In this document: piece after piece, positions 1 to 10,468 of the stretch | How positions within the stretch are numbered: the stretch's first letter is position 1 | Layout: every line of letters starts with the position of its first letter | From: Brevipalpus yothersi | Lineage: Eukaryota; Arthropoda; Arachnida; Trombidiformes; Tenuipalpidae | Direction of reading: 5' to 3' | Length of the DNA stretch: 19,086 nt | Assembly: GCA_003956705.1 (NCBI GenBank) | Contig: QZCP01000015.1 | Coordinates: forward strand, 156,240 to 175,325 | Program-made: the position numbers and the translations under genes | The notes under the pieces: generated by a model | What the model was told of the DNA's origin: nothing | Databases searched by the model: none | The model's input: the letters and a program-made list of their open reading frames with translations, nothing else

Positions 1-78
<78 letters not shown>
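1..78. repeat. (TC)39 microsatellite at left window edge
   Basis: Uninterrupted TC dinucleotides from the first base, so the true array may extend outside the window. It lies about 70-80 bases upstream of the first receptor-tail exon and could serve as an extended pyrimidine tract for its acceptor. Confidence 0.98.
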
Positions 79-80
<2 letters not shown>

Positions 81-157
81 TTTACCACCCTTTCTCCATC
101 CTGCTGCTTCCTGGATGCTCTTTCTACTCTCAACCCAACCTATTATCAGCCTAACAG

Positions 158-214
158 CCGAAAAGCTTGGCAAAGCTTCCAACCTCATTCGAATCGAAGA
201 GAGCAATGAAGGAG
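158..214 (+). CDS. Membrane receptor/adhesion protein, cytoplasmic tail, internal exon
   Basis: This is the first visible exon of a plus-strand gene whose 5' part lies outside the window. The acceptor is read at ...CCTAACAG (155-157), with an alternative AG at 148-149 that would add eight bases. Both follow a long pyrimidine run. The donor is GGAG|GTAATC at 214/215. Taken from 158, the exon starts with two bases of a split codon and ends with one base, so it is phase 1 on both sides. The frame reads EKLGKASNLIRIEESNEG, a charged peptide without membrane character. It joins in phase to the next exon, making GCC (Ala) across the junction. A competing frame has a TGA before the donor and is excluded. 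I infer a cytoplasmic juxtamembrane stretch from the downstream tyrosine motifs. The family is not recognised. Confidence 0.5.
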
Positions 215-347
215 GTAATCATTTCTCGATTATATATGCAAATTAGGCCATCAACGTCCACATATATGAGTTTTATTTTAAAACATTCTGCACAATCATT
301 ATGAACAAATAGCTTATCGAGTAGTATAGAAGAACAAGAAGAGAAGA

Positions 348-381
<34 letters not shown>

Positions 382-682
382 GGAGGTTCACATGAAATGA
401 GTCTTTTGTTTGCAAACAGTTAAAATTGGTGAAAATGTTTCATTATTACTAATTGGACTTTCGTTGTGATGAAAAACCCATTCAGATGTACGCCAACTTT
501 CCATATTCCCACTCCAAAGAATACTTTTCCCAACATCCAATGGCCGATTATTTGCCTCTATTATTATAATTTGCACTATTCTTTATTCTTCTTCTCTCTC
601 TCTCCACACTACTACTTTTCATCTTCACCTTTCTTTACTCTCCACTTTCAATCAATTTTCCATGGAAATTTATTCCAAACAG
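215..682 (+). other. Intron of the receptor-tail gene, with (GA)15
   Basis: GT at 215-216 and AG at 681-682. It contains a (GA)15 array at 351-380 and otherwise AT-rich sequence. The long plus-strand open frame covering 466-682 is not supported as coding because the splice acceptor at 682 and the phase match favour an intron here. No other feature is seen. Confidence 0.5.
351..380. repeat. (GA)15 microsatellite
   Basis: Uninterrupted GA on the + strand, inside the intron. It is one of only four arrays in the window with purines on this strand. Confidence 0.97.
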
Positions 683-759
683 CCCGAAAACAGACCTTTG
701 GACTAGATTCAAGCCACATGAATCCACTAGGCTTTCAAACTCGAACCTATTGTCACAAG
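683..759 (+). CDS. Membrane receptor/adhesion protein, cytoplasmic tail, internal exon 2
   Basis: The acceptor is TATTCCAAACAG at 682. The donor is a strong CAAG|GTAAGC at 759/760. The exon begins with two bases that complete the codon left by the previous exon and ends exactly at a codon boundary (phase 0), which is the phase required by the next exon at 1028. The frame reads RKQTFGLDSSHMNPLG, then FQTRTYCHK. It is hydrophilic, with a Tyr and Ser residues that could be phosphorylated. Phase compatibility on both sides is the main evidence. No domain is recognised. Confidence 0.6.
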
Positions 760-934
760 GTAAGCCTTCTATCTCACTTCTCTTTCTCAAACAGATTTAA
801 GCTAACTGTTATTCAAGCACAAACAACATTCTTCAAAGCATTTCCACTATATTCCTCTTCTACTCGATTCTTGATTCTCTTTTCTGACTTCAATTTATTC
901 CTTCTTTCGAAAGCATTAACTTTACACCACATTA

Positions 935-938
<4 letters not shown>

Positions 939-993
<55 letters not shown>
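939..993. repeat. (TC)27 microsatellite upstream of a splice acceptor
   Basis: TC array ending about 35 bases before the acceptor AG at 1026-1027. It sits where the pyrimidine tract and branch region of the intron 760-1027 are expected, so its length could influence splicing of the terminal exon. Confidence 0.97.
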
Positions 994-995
<2 letters not shown>

Positions 996-1027
996 ATTCA
1001 CCTTTCTCTTATGCAATATTTCTACAG

Positions 1028-1321
1028 GATTTCATGTCCAACGATGAGGCATTGGAGTATGCCGAATTGTCTCTCATGCCACGTGAAACATGGGATGAAA
1101 GTCATTCAATAGGGCATACAGTAGGGCCCACCGAATATGCATCAATTGATTTCCATTTGACCAAGGCAAGAATTGGCAATCAATTCTCAAAAGATTCCGA
1201 ATCTCCCAAGACAACAGCAAATTTGCTTGCTGCTACAAGTGACTTTACCTGCTCGGATCCAGTACGGAATGTGAATTTTGTTCAAACACCTCTGTTTGAT
1301 GATCAGATTGATATTCATTAG
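1028..1321 (+). CDS. Membrane receptor/adhesion protein, terminal exon with ITIM- and ITSM-like tyrosines
   Basis: The acceptor is TTTCTACAG at 1027. The frame is phase 0, matching the donor at 759, and the stop TAG is at 1319-1321. The exon encodes 97 residues from DFMSND to DQIDIH. Residues 9-14 are LEYAEL, which fits the ITIM consensus [IVLS]-x-Y-x-x-[ILV]. Residues 35-40 are TEYASI, which fits the ITSM consensus T-x-Y-x-x-[VI]. The two tyrosines (exon residues 11 and 37) are 26 apart, a spacing seen in tandem-SH2-binding tails. The rest is hydrophilic and Ser/Thr-rich with no membrane segment, as expected for a cytoplasmic C-terminus. From known families, such motifs recruit SH2 phosphatases or adaptors. 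The receptor's extracellular part is outside the window, so an Ig-type adhesion receptor is only a guess. A start at the internal ATG 1034 is possible but unlikely given the phase match. Confidence 0.72.
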   Translation, partial: DFMSNDEALEYAELSLMPRETWDESHSIGHTVGPTEYASIDFHLTKARIGNQFSKDSESPKTTANLLAATSDFTCSDPVRNVNFVQTPLFDDQIDIH

Positions 1322-1742
1322 CGAAGTAACTTACGAATTGAGATAGAATCAAAGACAAAAGAAGGAATGAAACATGTGTACACCGAATATCAGTGATCAC
1401 TAAGCAGTAATAATGTTGAATTTCTTATGAGAAAGAGAAAAAGATAAAGAAAAAGAGTAAACGTAAGTAAGTAGCTTGCCATGTTTTACATGATATGTAC
1501 TGTTCTCTTTTCCCTATCTTATTCTGATTGCTATACCAGTTGATCAAGTGTCCACATTCCTGAGCAGAGATATACAATGACTTGGTATGGTCCAATAGTT
1601 TACACATTCATACTAGACATACGCATACACACACACACTGCCAGTGATGATTGTTTCATGTAATTCATAACATTTGGAAATGGTCCATCTGCGTTGGGCA
1701 TTTGAAATGCTTCAAAGATCATCACATTCATGAAAATCGTGA

Positions 1743-1748
1743 AATAAA
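1743..1748 (+). terminator. Possible polyadenylation signal AATAAA
   Basis: First canonical AATAAA noticed after the receptor-gene stop at 1321, about 420 bases downstream. In AT-rich DNA this hexamer is expected by chance, so support is weak. Confidence 0.2.
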
Positions 1749-1963
1749 TCTGATCACGTCTCCGATCGAGAATCTCATCAAGTTCATTTAGCCAGATTGG
1801 CAATTATAGTCATTCTATAATTTTTGGCGGGAACTTACACACACAGACATTGTGGAAAGAGAAAGAAAAAGGAAGAGAGACTAAAATATTGACCTGATGA
1901 AGACCTGAAAATGCTTTTTTCCAAATCTAATTATAACTCTCGAAACCGTAAGTATTGAATAAC

Positions 1964-1965
<2 letters not shown>

Positions 1966-2006
<41 letters not shown>
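1966..2006. repeat. (GA)20 microsatellite
   Basis: Pure AG/GA array in the intergenic region, purine on the + strand. Confidence 0.97.
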
Positions 2007-2009
<3 letters not shown>

Positions 2010-2243
2010 GACAAGTAGCAAAAGATATTGAATTTCACTTCTTCATTCGGACCGATTATTTTGTCCCCTATTCATCAGTCAAAGTAGCTTCACCCAAAAT
2101 ACCACACACATACACACACATACAGACAAATAGTCATAGAACATGCATGATTTGAATAGCAGATTCTCTCGATGATTCGCCTAATTTATTCAAATTTTCA
2201 TCTGAATGATAGAATTTAGCCATTGCTTAAGACTTATTTGAGC

Positions 2244-2255
2244 ATGATGCATCAT
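2244..2255. repeat. Perfect 12-base palindrome ATGATGCATCAT
   Basis: The 12 bases equal their own reverse complement, and a further CATGC follows at 2256-2260. It contains ATGCAT, an octamer-like core, but lies in the inferred 3' intergenic space. A function is not supported. Confidence 0.6.
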
Positions 2256-5050
2256 CATGCATCTTTTTCCACCCGAACAATGCACATTTGTGCCTAGAAA
2301 AGAATAGATCCACTATTACACAATAGTTCAAAATTTTTTGAGCTAGAATGGATCAATTTCAGGTTTCAAATCATCAAATCATCAGAATGTGAAAAATTTG
2401 ATGAAAATTTTCGTGTTCAGAGAAAAAGAGGAATTCAAATCGCCCTCTTTGAAGGGCATGCATGTGGATGTGCAAATATAAGAGTATAGGATATTTCAAT
2501 TGAAAGACTTTTATCCTGAGGCTATCTTTTGAGGGTTCATCAGAGATTGCCGGTGATGTTGATTAGAAATCCTTCCAATGCACACATACTCATACCTCAA
2601 CAATACTAAAAGACTCGATTGGGCAATAGTTTGTGTGCGTGTTCTTGACTCAAAGCGAGGGAATAATGGTCAAAGCTATGGCAATCAACGCAATCTAGTG
2701 CTTGAGATCTTTTCCTCCTTTCTGGAGAATTCAGTCTCTTTGCAGAAGATTTACCAGAATTCTTGCACAATTCTCCAGCTAATTTGCTGAATAAAGTATT
2801 CCCAAGACGTGATGATACGATAATCTTGAATTTCTTCATCTCTCCATTTTGTTGCATGTGATGCCCAGCTTGCTTAAGAAAGCTCAGTATAAGAAAATGA
2901 GTTCAAGCATGCAGTTTTTAAATTATTCATCACAAAACACTTACTTATCCAAAATGTGCATATATACACATTCAAATGTGTGAATTTTATGGCCTAAAAG
3001 TGGAAAAAATATCTATGATATCATTATTATTACTCAATTTAATTTGTTTCAAATATTGGAGAGAAAAATAATCTAAACTCAGTTCGAGATCAAATCTGCT
3101 AAATACTGGGGGAATAAATGATCAAAATTCACTTGTCTGAGCACAAATTTTTCTATCTAAGAGAAAAAAAATACTCAGCCTCCTTTCACATTCCAAAGTT
3201 TAGTTTCTCTCATATATTTCAAGATGAATGATATTGAATCACAAAATTGTTCACAGGAAAATTCATTCATCTGAACAGCCTTTCCCGTACAATAAATCAA
3301 CTTGTTTCGAAATGAATGCATATATGCAATACCCAAGTCTTACACAAGTATTTTCTAATTCTTTTACAGACTTAACATGATTCACATGTGGGAAGAAATG
3401 TTGAACGTCAAAAAGAATTATATGGAATTTTTGGAATCTTCCATCTTCCTTCTTCTCCTTATCATGCCCACACACAGGCTCAATTCATCGGGAAAAGAAA
3501 AAGAAATGATTGATAACCAAAAATCTAAGATAATTAATTAATCAAAAAGAAATTTTTCTCTTTATGTGGCCTTAAAAAAAAGTTTTTTTTCTCCCAGTTT
3601 GTAAGCTATCAGACGAATTTTAGTGTGATACATAAGTATGTAGAAAGAATTTGTATTTTGTCTTGCTGTTGCAACAGAGAAAAAAAGAAAAAAGAATTTA
3701 TTTTTGCACCATGTGAGTTGTAAATATTTTTCTGATTTTCTTTTACAGTAAGTGCAGTGGCTTCTCCAGTTTACACATTCTTCACATTCTTTTGATAAAT
3801 TACTTAAATTGATATTCAGATGATTTCAAGGTTAACATCAATTTTTGGAGAAAAATTTTTTATCAAGAATAGTATGAACAAATTCTAGGATTTTCGAATT
3901 TAATAGAGCCATTTGATTTGTGATCAACTTCCATGTAATGGTATCCAATTTTCTGGCCCCTCAGAAGTGATTTGGTATTCCATTCTCTGGGACGATTCCA
4001 TCATCGACTGAAACATTTTTGCTCCATATTATGGAATTTATTTCATTTTATTTTCAATTACTCAATATTTTTTTTCGATTTTGAGGAGAATTTTGTTTCC
4101 TATCTCGAAAAGTTTTTACACCAAGTTTATCTGGAATGAATCGATCGATAGATAGTTTCACTGGTTGATAACCAGAGGTCTTCACCGTCATCATCTCATC
4201 TTCCATACGAAATTTATTCCTAACCGGCCGTCAAAGTTACATGATAAAGAATATCCAATACATAACACTGCCAGTAATCGAATATATATATTTCACCGAA
4301 ATCACCATTTTTTACCCATTCAAAAGACATGATATGAATCATTCATGTGACCAAGGCGCCCAAGGAGTGACCTCCATTAATTTTTTTCTATCCAACCTTT
4401 TTTTCTTGTGGGTAACCGAAAAATATTATGGACCAGAAAGCAGGAGATAGATTCTTTTCCCTGTTCACCTCGAAATCTTTTTTCCTAACTTTCGATCTTG
4501 TGTATGTGTGTGTGTATGTGTATATATACGTAAGTGTGAGTGTTGATCTTAAAGCAACCCAGATTCTCCTAGGGAATACTTCTTTTTCACTCTCTCTCTC
4601 TATCTCTTCCGAGATACTCAATATTCAGGAGTGAAATTCTTTGGTCTCTTCTTTTTTGTTATAAACTTTTTCTTTCACCATTTAACTGATGACCTTTTGA
4701 ATATGAAATCAGACATGTGCATCTATTCATATATTCATTTACATACAAACATATATACACACACACACGGAAAACCGATTTTTTTGTATATACCTTTGAA
4801 ATGATTGGAAAGAGTTACTTTTTCACTTCACTTTTTCAACTTTCCTATACTTCATGTATATAAAAAACGGTTAAGTTTTTGGGTAATGATGAACAAGATC
4901 AGAGGATGTAGTGTAATGAGGGAAGAATGTATTAGCTTTTTCTGATCAAACTGATGTGTGTGTATGTGATGTTTGATTCAATTGATTGGAGAGATGTAAT
5001 AAGATGAAAAAAGAGAGAAAGAGGAAGATAGGGCTGATGTGAATTGAAAA

Positions 5051-5594
5051 TCATCTGCCAGGATCCATTGCATGTTTCATTGATGTGTACTGGTTGGCTG
5101 ATGATGATAATGATGCTAGTGGTGATGATGGTGGTGGTGAAGAAGGTGCTTTCGGATGATGATTATCGGGGAACAATAAGCTTGATGTAGATGATGATAA
5201 TGAAAATTGCCAACATAATAAGAATTCAATTAACGTTAAAAACATCACTTTCATTGCTAATATGAGGTGCAAATAGTGTGAGCTTGGTACTGTCCATAAA
5301 CTGACCGCCGAAGATGATGAATATGAGGAAGTTTTACTTGGATGCGGCAGTATAGAAGAATAGTTGAGCTTTGATTGATGTGGATCAAATATGTAGGTAA
5401 AATTTGGTGATCCCGCTAATTTTTTCCACAATTCAGTACAAAAAGAATAGTCTGGCACATATTGACCACACATCTCGGATGCTGGATTATTGCCATCCCA
5501 CATAACCATTATTCGTTTAGCCAATTCTACAGCATGCTGTCCACAGGCTATCGAAACGGCCGGTATTGAACAATTCCTTAGATAATGGACATTA
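5051..5594 (-). CDS. Cysteine-rich extracellular/membrane protein, terminal exon
   Basis: Last exon of the minus-strand gene. The acceptor is TTGGAATAG (AG at 5596-5595) and the stop TGA is at 5053-5051. Its first base T completes TG|T (Cys) from the exon at 6233. It encodes 180 residues. Residues 1-60 carry four cysteines (RNCS, IACG, EMCG, SFCT) and finish the cysteine-rich domain. NCS, NFT and NYS sequons point to an extracellular location. Near residues 107-131 is a hydrophobic stretch around LAMKVMFLTLIEFLLCW, probably a membrane helix. It is followed by about 49 residues rich in Ser and Pro. The frame is open well before the Leu codon at 5524 because that part is internal exon. The ends of such proteins are often GPI signals, but here the hydrophobic part is not at the C-terminus, so a single-pass protein is more likely. 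Family not recognised. Confidence 0.75.
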
Positions 5595-6232
5595 CTATTC
5601 CAAGAATAGGAAATTTGGTGAGGAGAAAGTGAGTCATAAAAGATAAAAGTGAATTAGTCTTAAGACACTGATTTAAAACTAAAACCCCATTTTCTCTCGG
5701 GTATATTCTTGCTATAGTGGTAAAAGTGTTAGATGGGATCGAGTTCAGAGGATCAGTGGAAAGATCTAGTAGGTTTGAAAGAGGATTATGACAGCTACAG
5801 TGATCATGATAGAAGGAGAGAGAAGAAGTTCATCACAGACAAAGTCCAACATGTAGACAACCTTTTGGAGCAGAATAATCATATCATTTTCTATCTATTC
5901 CGTCAAGAATAAGAGGTAGAAAGAATGTGTGTATATGTGTGTCTGTGATGATGACTAGTTTTATGTGTGTGTGTATGTGCATGAAATGCTCTGGATGCTG
6001 AGCGCATCAATATTCTTTAACAGGAATATTACATGCATTATAGACAGAATATGAATATTCATGTAATATTAATGACTTGCAAGAATATTCACAATAGAAA
6101 GTATGAAGGAAGAGAGAAAGAGATGGGAAAAAAGAGTGGAATATTGAGTGAGAGGGACAAAATCAGAAAATAGAGAGAAGTAGATGAAAAGAATATACAT
6201 ATATGTTCATATGTTTATTCTCATATACTCAC
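5595..6232 (-). other. Intron of the cysteine-rich protein gene
   Basis: Read on the - strand it starts GTGAGT (6232-6227) and ends ATAG (5595). It contains GT-rich patches (5925-5980) and an inverted repeat at 6025-6070. No coding potential or RNA gene is seen. Confidence 0.65.
6025..6070. repeat. Inverted repeat, 11-base arms
   Basis: AATATTACATG at 6025-6035 is the exact reverse complement of CATGTAATATT at 6060-6070, with a 24-base loop that itself holds AATATG and overlaps the palindrome ATGAATATTCAT. Further AATATT copies flank it (6009-6014, 6084-6089). It is intronic. Chance is possible in AT-rich DNA. Confidence 0.6.
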
Positions 6233-6380
6233 CAACATTGGAGTCTGAAATCATCTTCCGGTATGATACGTCTTTCATCTGAAATCATTTTTCGTTGAGC
6301 TTCAGCTTCCTGGCCTAAATGCTGACACTCATTATACACCGGCTTAAGATAATCGAAACAACTAGCATGCTTTAAATAAT
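6233..6380 (-). CDS. Cysteine-rich extracellular/membrane protein, internal exon
   Basis: The acceptor is CTCTTTACAG (AG 6382-6381) and the donor is TGTTG|GTGAGT (6233/6232). The 148-base exon starts with two bases and ends with two bases of split codons, and both junctions make sense: G+AT (Asp) upstream and TG+T (Cys) downstream. It reads YLKHASCFDYLKPVYNECQH through DDFRLQC, with three cysteines and a charged helical middle (EAEAQRKMISDERR). The junction creates the pair CC in LQCCNVHYLRNC. The joined protein has regularly spaced cysteines typical of small helical disulfide-rich ectodomains. This exon and its two neighbours are the best-supported coding sequence in the window. Confidence 0.8.
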
Positions 6381-6488
6381 CTGTAAAGAGTATGATATAG
6401 TTGGGAGTGGAAAAAATATGATGAATCAATTAGCATAATTCAATTTTCATCAAAACCATTTCCGATCATATTTTCTTCCACTTCTTAC

Positions 6489-6619
6489 CTCGACGGAATT
6501 GAGAATTTTTTGAGCACAAATTAGCTGAAATAGATTCCAATTGTTTTAGTGCATCTGGTAAGCTAACATCACCACATTTGATTATATACTTCAGGCAGTT
6601 CATTGATTTGTTTAATAAT
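6489..6619 (-). CDS. Cysteine-rich extracellular/membrane protein, internal exon
   Basis: The acceptor is CAATCTCTTCCCCAG (AG 6621-6620) and the donor is CGTCGAG|GTAAG (6489/6488). The 131-base exon has 43 full codons: LLNKSMNCLKYIIKC, then DALKQLESISANLC. It has three cysteines and an NKS sequon. The first base completes TC+A (Ser) from the exon at 12447, although that exon is 5.8 kb away. The last base joins the exon at 6380 to make GAT (Asp). The open frame extending upstream to 6825 is hydrophobic intron sequence and is not included, because the splice acceptor and phase fit better. Across the first junction the protein reads NKLCSLLNKSMNCLKYIIKC. Confidence 0.78.
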
Positions 6620-7635
6620 CTGGGGAAGAGATTGATAAAGAAAAGGGACCAAATCAATATCATTAGAATAATGATTGAGCCAATATCTGAAGGTGTAGTT
6701 TGGTAAACAAATGAATCATGAAAATCAAAGGAAAATAGTAGTGAAAAAACTAAAAGAAAACCCTTCGTAACATGTGACCAGGCATCGAGAAGGTCAATAA
6801 AAGGCTGTCGAATATGATTAACCATGAAAAGAATTACGTAATCGATTCAATGGAAAATGGAATAGATTCTTTTATGTATTTATCGATTGGAATGACAAAC
6901 TCAATCAGTTGTTCACCGTAAGCTGTCAACAGAGAATACCGTGTATTCATATATGTATATTGAATAACATGGCTTTCTATACCTCGAGATGAGAATCATA
7001 TTGGAGAGAGAGAATACACAATAAAAGCATCTGTCCGTTCTGAACATTCATTTGAACAAAAATAGCATCCAGTACATGATGATATAGCATCAAAGTTGGA
7101 AAAGAGAAAGAGAGAAGAAAATCAGCCTCATCGAATTTTTTCCACCAACAAGAACATGATTACACTCATTTGTTTTGGAATCACATCTCATTACACAGAT
7201 TATTCCCATGTGAAATTGGATTCCAAAGTCGAGAGTGAGATTCAGATGTACCATCTCCTTTATTCTCTCTGGAGTTTCAAAAATTCTAATACAATTTCTA
7301 TATATCTATCTCTCTTTTCCCATGAAATTTATAAATTCAATCAAGAGAGGAAAAAGAGTCTATCTCGAGTTTGTGGAGGGAAAATATTCGATAAACTCAG
7401 GTAAAAGAGTTTTCTCTTGTCTGTTTGGTTGCACGTAATGTTGAAATCTTGGAAATATTTGAAGCTTGTCCATTTTTTGGAGGAAACAAGAATCGATATC
7501 ATCGACTATACTATGTGAAATGTCAAAATAAGATATTCAACATGCCCCTTGAATTGCTGGAATCTGAGGTTTCCTGTGCCCAGAATTGATCAATTTGGAT
7601 GTTTTCACTTGAATAGAGGAGAGAATGAAAGAAAG

Positions 7636-7638
<3 letters not shown>

Positions 7639-7669
<31 letters not shown>
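7639..7669. repeat. (GA)n microsatellite, about 15 copies
   Basis: Pure GA run, purine on the + strand, inside the large intron. It is followed 257 bases later by a TC array of similar length, so the pair forms a widely spaced inverted repeat. Confidence 0.95.
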
Positions 7670-7673
<4 letters not shown>

Positions 7674-7920
7674 AAGAAGAAAACGAAACTGTCTAATGGA
7701 TCAAATGCGAAGAATGCATCATGAATGATTGGAATGGAGATAGAATAGTGTGAAGACTTTTCGATGAAAAAAGTCGTAAAAATTGCAATTGAATGAGCTA
7801 AGCTTACCTCAATCATGCTAAGTGATCATTGATAACCTCGAATGAAAGAAGAAAGGCATCGAGTCAGCATCCATCTACTAGAGTTACTCTTTTCCACCAG
7901 AGATCAGAGGAAAGTGAAAG

Positions 7921-7925
<5 letters not shown>

Positions 7926-7963
<38 letters not shown>
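7926..7963. repeat. (TC)19 microsatellite
   Basis: Pure TC run in the large intron, opposite in orientation to the GA array at 7639-7669. Confidence 0.95.
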
Positions 7964-7967
<4 letters not shown>

Positions 7968-9061
7968 CGATCTTTTTGCAGGTTCATCTTAGTCACTTCT
8001 AATACTATGCAACTAACGAGTTTTGATTATCATTTGGAAGTATCAACAGTGATAGGCATACAGGAATCCAGTAGCTAAGCTAATGTGATAGGATGGAGAT
8101 AAAAATAACGCTAATACCATAGGATCGAAAGATCATGACAAAATGTTTCAAGTTTTCTAGGAAGATTGTGTCTGAGTATGTACGTGTGTGTGTATATTTT
8201 CGAAAGTGGTGAAAAAAGTAAGGAAGGAGAAGAAAAATTGTTAGATTTGATAGGCTGCAATCTTGTTTGATGTAATGAGAGGGAGCTGATGCGGCAGTTC
8301 ATCCTTATCAATTTTGCTTCCTTAATTCGAGATGTATTATGCTGAGAAAGAAGGATGGAAGAAAGGAGAGAGAAAGAATGGTGAAGATGAGATTCAGAAT
8401 AGGGAATCTGAGATGCTTCTACTTCTTTGATCAACCAATTTTCATACGTTAAGCTTGAAGTATTATTACACCTAAACCACTGGGCTAAGTTGAAGTATAG
8501 TTGACATGTAAAGTAGAAATTGAGAGGGGTAAGATCAAAATTACATAGATGTAAGAGTGCAGGATGCTTAAGATTAATATTCTCTTGGATGAAAAAAATA
8601 CAAGCTTGCGAAACTGAACCATTTAGAGTTATTCCCCATCAGATTTGAATCTGAATTCCAGGAGTTCTGGCCTTCTTTATCATACCTTATTTACATCCTT
8701 ATGTGATGTTTTATAATGTATGGTGATGAGATTTATTTCAGATGGAGTGTTGAAAATTTGGAACATTTATATCGATACGCGAATCAAATTGATGGTGGAA
8801 ATTGAAAAAGATTGAAAGAAAAATCGAAATTTCCCGGCAGATTAGAGCAAAATTTTTCCTCTCTCTCTCATTTTGATATTACCTAAACATTCATTCAAAG
8901 TTTGGATAAATTTTTCCCTCCTCATGAAAGTCAATTTGACTCTTGATTCATTACTCCACTTGGCTCCATATGCATAACATGATAGCAATAATCATGATTA
9001 TTTTCTTTTTGCTAACAGCCAGCATGTACCTCTTTACCTTTAGCAAAATTTATTTCCTCTA

Positions 9062-9064
<3 letters not shown>

Positions 9065-9123
<59 letters not shown>
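9065..9123. repeat. (TC)29 microsatellite
   Basis: Long pure TC array in the large intron. A shorter TC run follows 60 bases later. Confidence 0.97.
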
Positions 9124-9125
<2 letters not shown>

Positions 9126-9183
9126 TTCATCAATGAATCCCGCGCTTGGAGAGCAGTTTATGTTTATGTTCCCTGGAAAATAC

Positions 9184-9202
9184 TCTCTCTCTCTCTCTCT
9201 CT
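9184..9202. repeat. (CT)9 short microsatellite
   Basis: Short TC run near the larger array at 9065-9123. They could be one array split by an insertion, or independent. Confidence 0.9.
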
Positions 9203-10445
9203 TCCTCTCTTGCAAATATCATGAGTTCCTGTAGTATTTTATATGACTACTCATGAACTTTCTCTCTACTTGTTCAAACATCATGCAGTGCTCTGTGGAT
9301 TGGAAGAGAGAGTGGAACATGGTCAGCAAAGCGAAACGAAGAAAAAAAGAGAGGGGATCAGAATCTATGAAAAGGATCCCCGAAAAAGAGCTCATGGTAA
9401 ATTTTTGTAACCATTCGTGGTGAATTGAACTCATTTCAATTCTTGAATGATAGCGGAAAAGAATCATTATGGAACTGCATTTAATCATGGGAAAGAGAGG
9501 GAGAGTGATGCTTGATCACGAGTGATTTAAAACCCCAAAGTATTCAAATAAGTTTGGGGTAAATTCTTTCTCCCTCTTCTGAGCGAGATTCTCGAAAAAA
9601 AGGTACTTCCAAGGGTCAATGCAAAGTAATCGTAAAACACGGAAGCAAATTTGAATAGGTCGACTGAATTGCATAACCATGAATAACAGAATTTGCCACA
9701 GGTTAAACTATCATCATTATATTATTTTAAGCTCATACATGTGTGGGTAGTTGTTGAGTTTTGAGCGGGAAAAAAAGACATAATATTAGGGAAATATTAT
9801 GAGAAAAAGGCAGAATTTGCTCCACTCAATCACTTGCCCTTTAATATGATCTCTCAAACTTCATGAATAGCAATGATTTTTTAATGCAAGGTTTCAATTC
9901 TAAACCTTTCCATGTTCTCAGGTGAGCATGTAAAACAGAGAGGAAAAGAAAGTGAGATATATAACTACACCAAGTCTAGGCTTAATTTTAACGTGCCTTG
10001 AATTCTGATATCCCAAGATGCTAGCATTCCATTTTCATCACCCAATTTGAGTTATTCTTTTCCAACAGATGCCACAGGAAAGCTTCCAATGACACACTTT
10101 TTTCCTCTTTCTTTCTTTCTTTTTCTTTCATCTCTTTCTCCCTGAAATGGTGTTGCTGATAGTGGATTGGAATAGTTGAAAATTCTATCATCAACAATTG
10201 GTGTGTGAAATGATAAAGTGAAAAAAAGCTGACTCGAATAGCGAGTGAGTTGTGGAGAAACAAAAACTCAACAATCATTCAGTCAGTGGAATTGAAATGA
10301 ATAGGGAATCCAATTCTTGATTGGAGTATTGAGTTTTGTGATAGAAATGGAACGAAGCTATGCCGAGGTATACACATAGATATCTATATAAATGCTCAGA
10401 TGAAGAATGAAAAGAACAGAATCAAGCATGACTAAAGAGAGGACA

Positions 10446-10468
10446 TCTCTCTCTCTCTCTCTCTCTCT
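10446..10468. repeat. (TC)11 microsatellite
   Basis: Pure TC run in the large intron, followed by more pyrimidine-rich sequence to about 10490. Confidence 0.93.

Larger units (their letters stand above)
1322..5050. other. Intergenic region between two converging genes
   Basis: About 3.7 kb lies between the stop of the plus-strand receptor gene and the stop of the minus-strand cysteine-rich gene. Both 3' UTRs must lie here. It holds a (GA)20 array, CA-rich patches (1628-1639, 2101-2125, 4757-4768), a 12-base palindrome (2244-2255) and poly-A/T runs. AATAAA occurs at 1743-1748 on the + strand. The minus-strand equivalent (TTTATT) occurs at 4213-4218 and 4037-4042. Open frames such as 2578-2790 (+) and 2606-2857 (-) overlap each other and lack splice or homology support. 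No gene is called. Confidence 0.55.

Noticed and set aside
813..1016. Arg-Glu repeat frame on the - strand (also at 9012-9215 and 11118-11342)
   Set aside because: These are translations of GA microsatellites, not repeat proteins.
466..1047. 193-residue plus-strand open frame
   Set aside because: It crosses a strong donor (759/760) and an acceptor (1027) and includes a long Ser-Leu run translated from the TC array. Only 683-759 is kept as an exon.
2578..2857. Overlapping open frames on both strands
   Set aside because: Neither has homology, splice context or a clear coding pattern, and both are short.
6620..6825. Upstream extension of the 6489-6619 exon as a signal anchor or membrane region
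   Set aside because: A good pyrimidine tract and AG at 6621-6620 separate it, and the split codon fits the exon at 12447. The hydrophobic part is T-rich intron.
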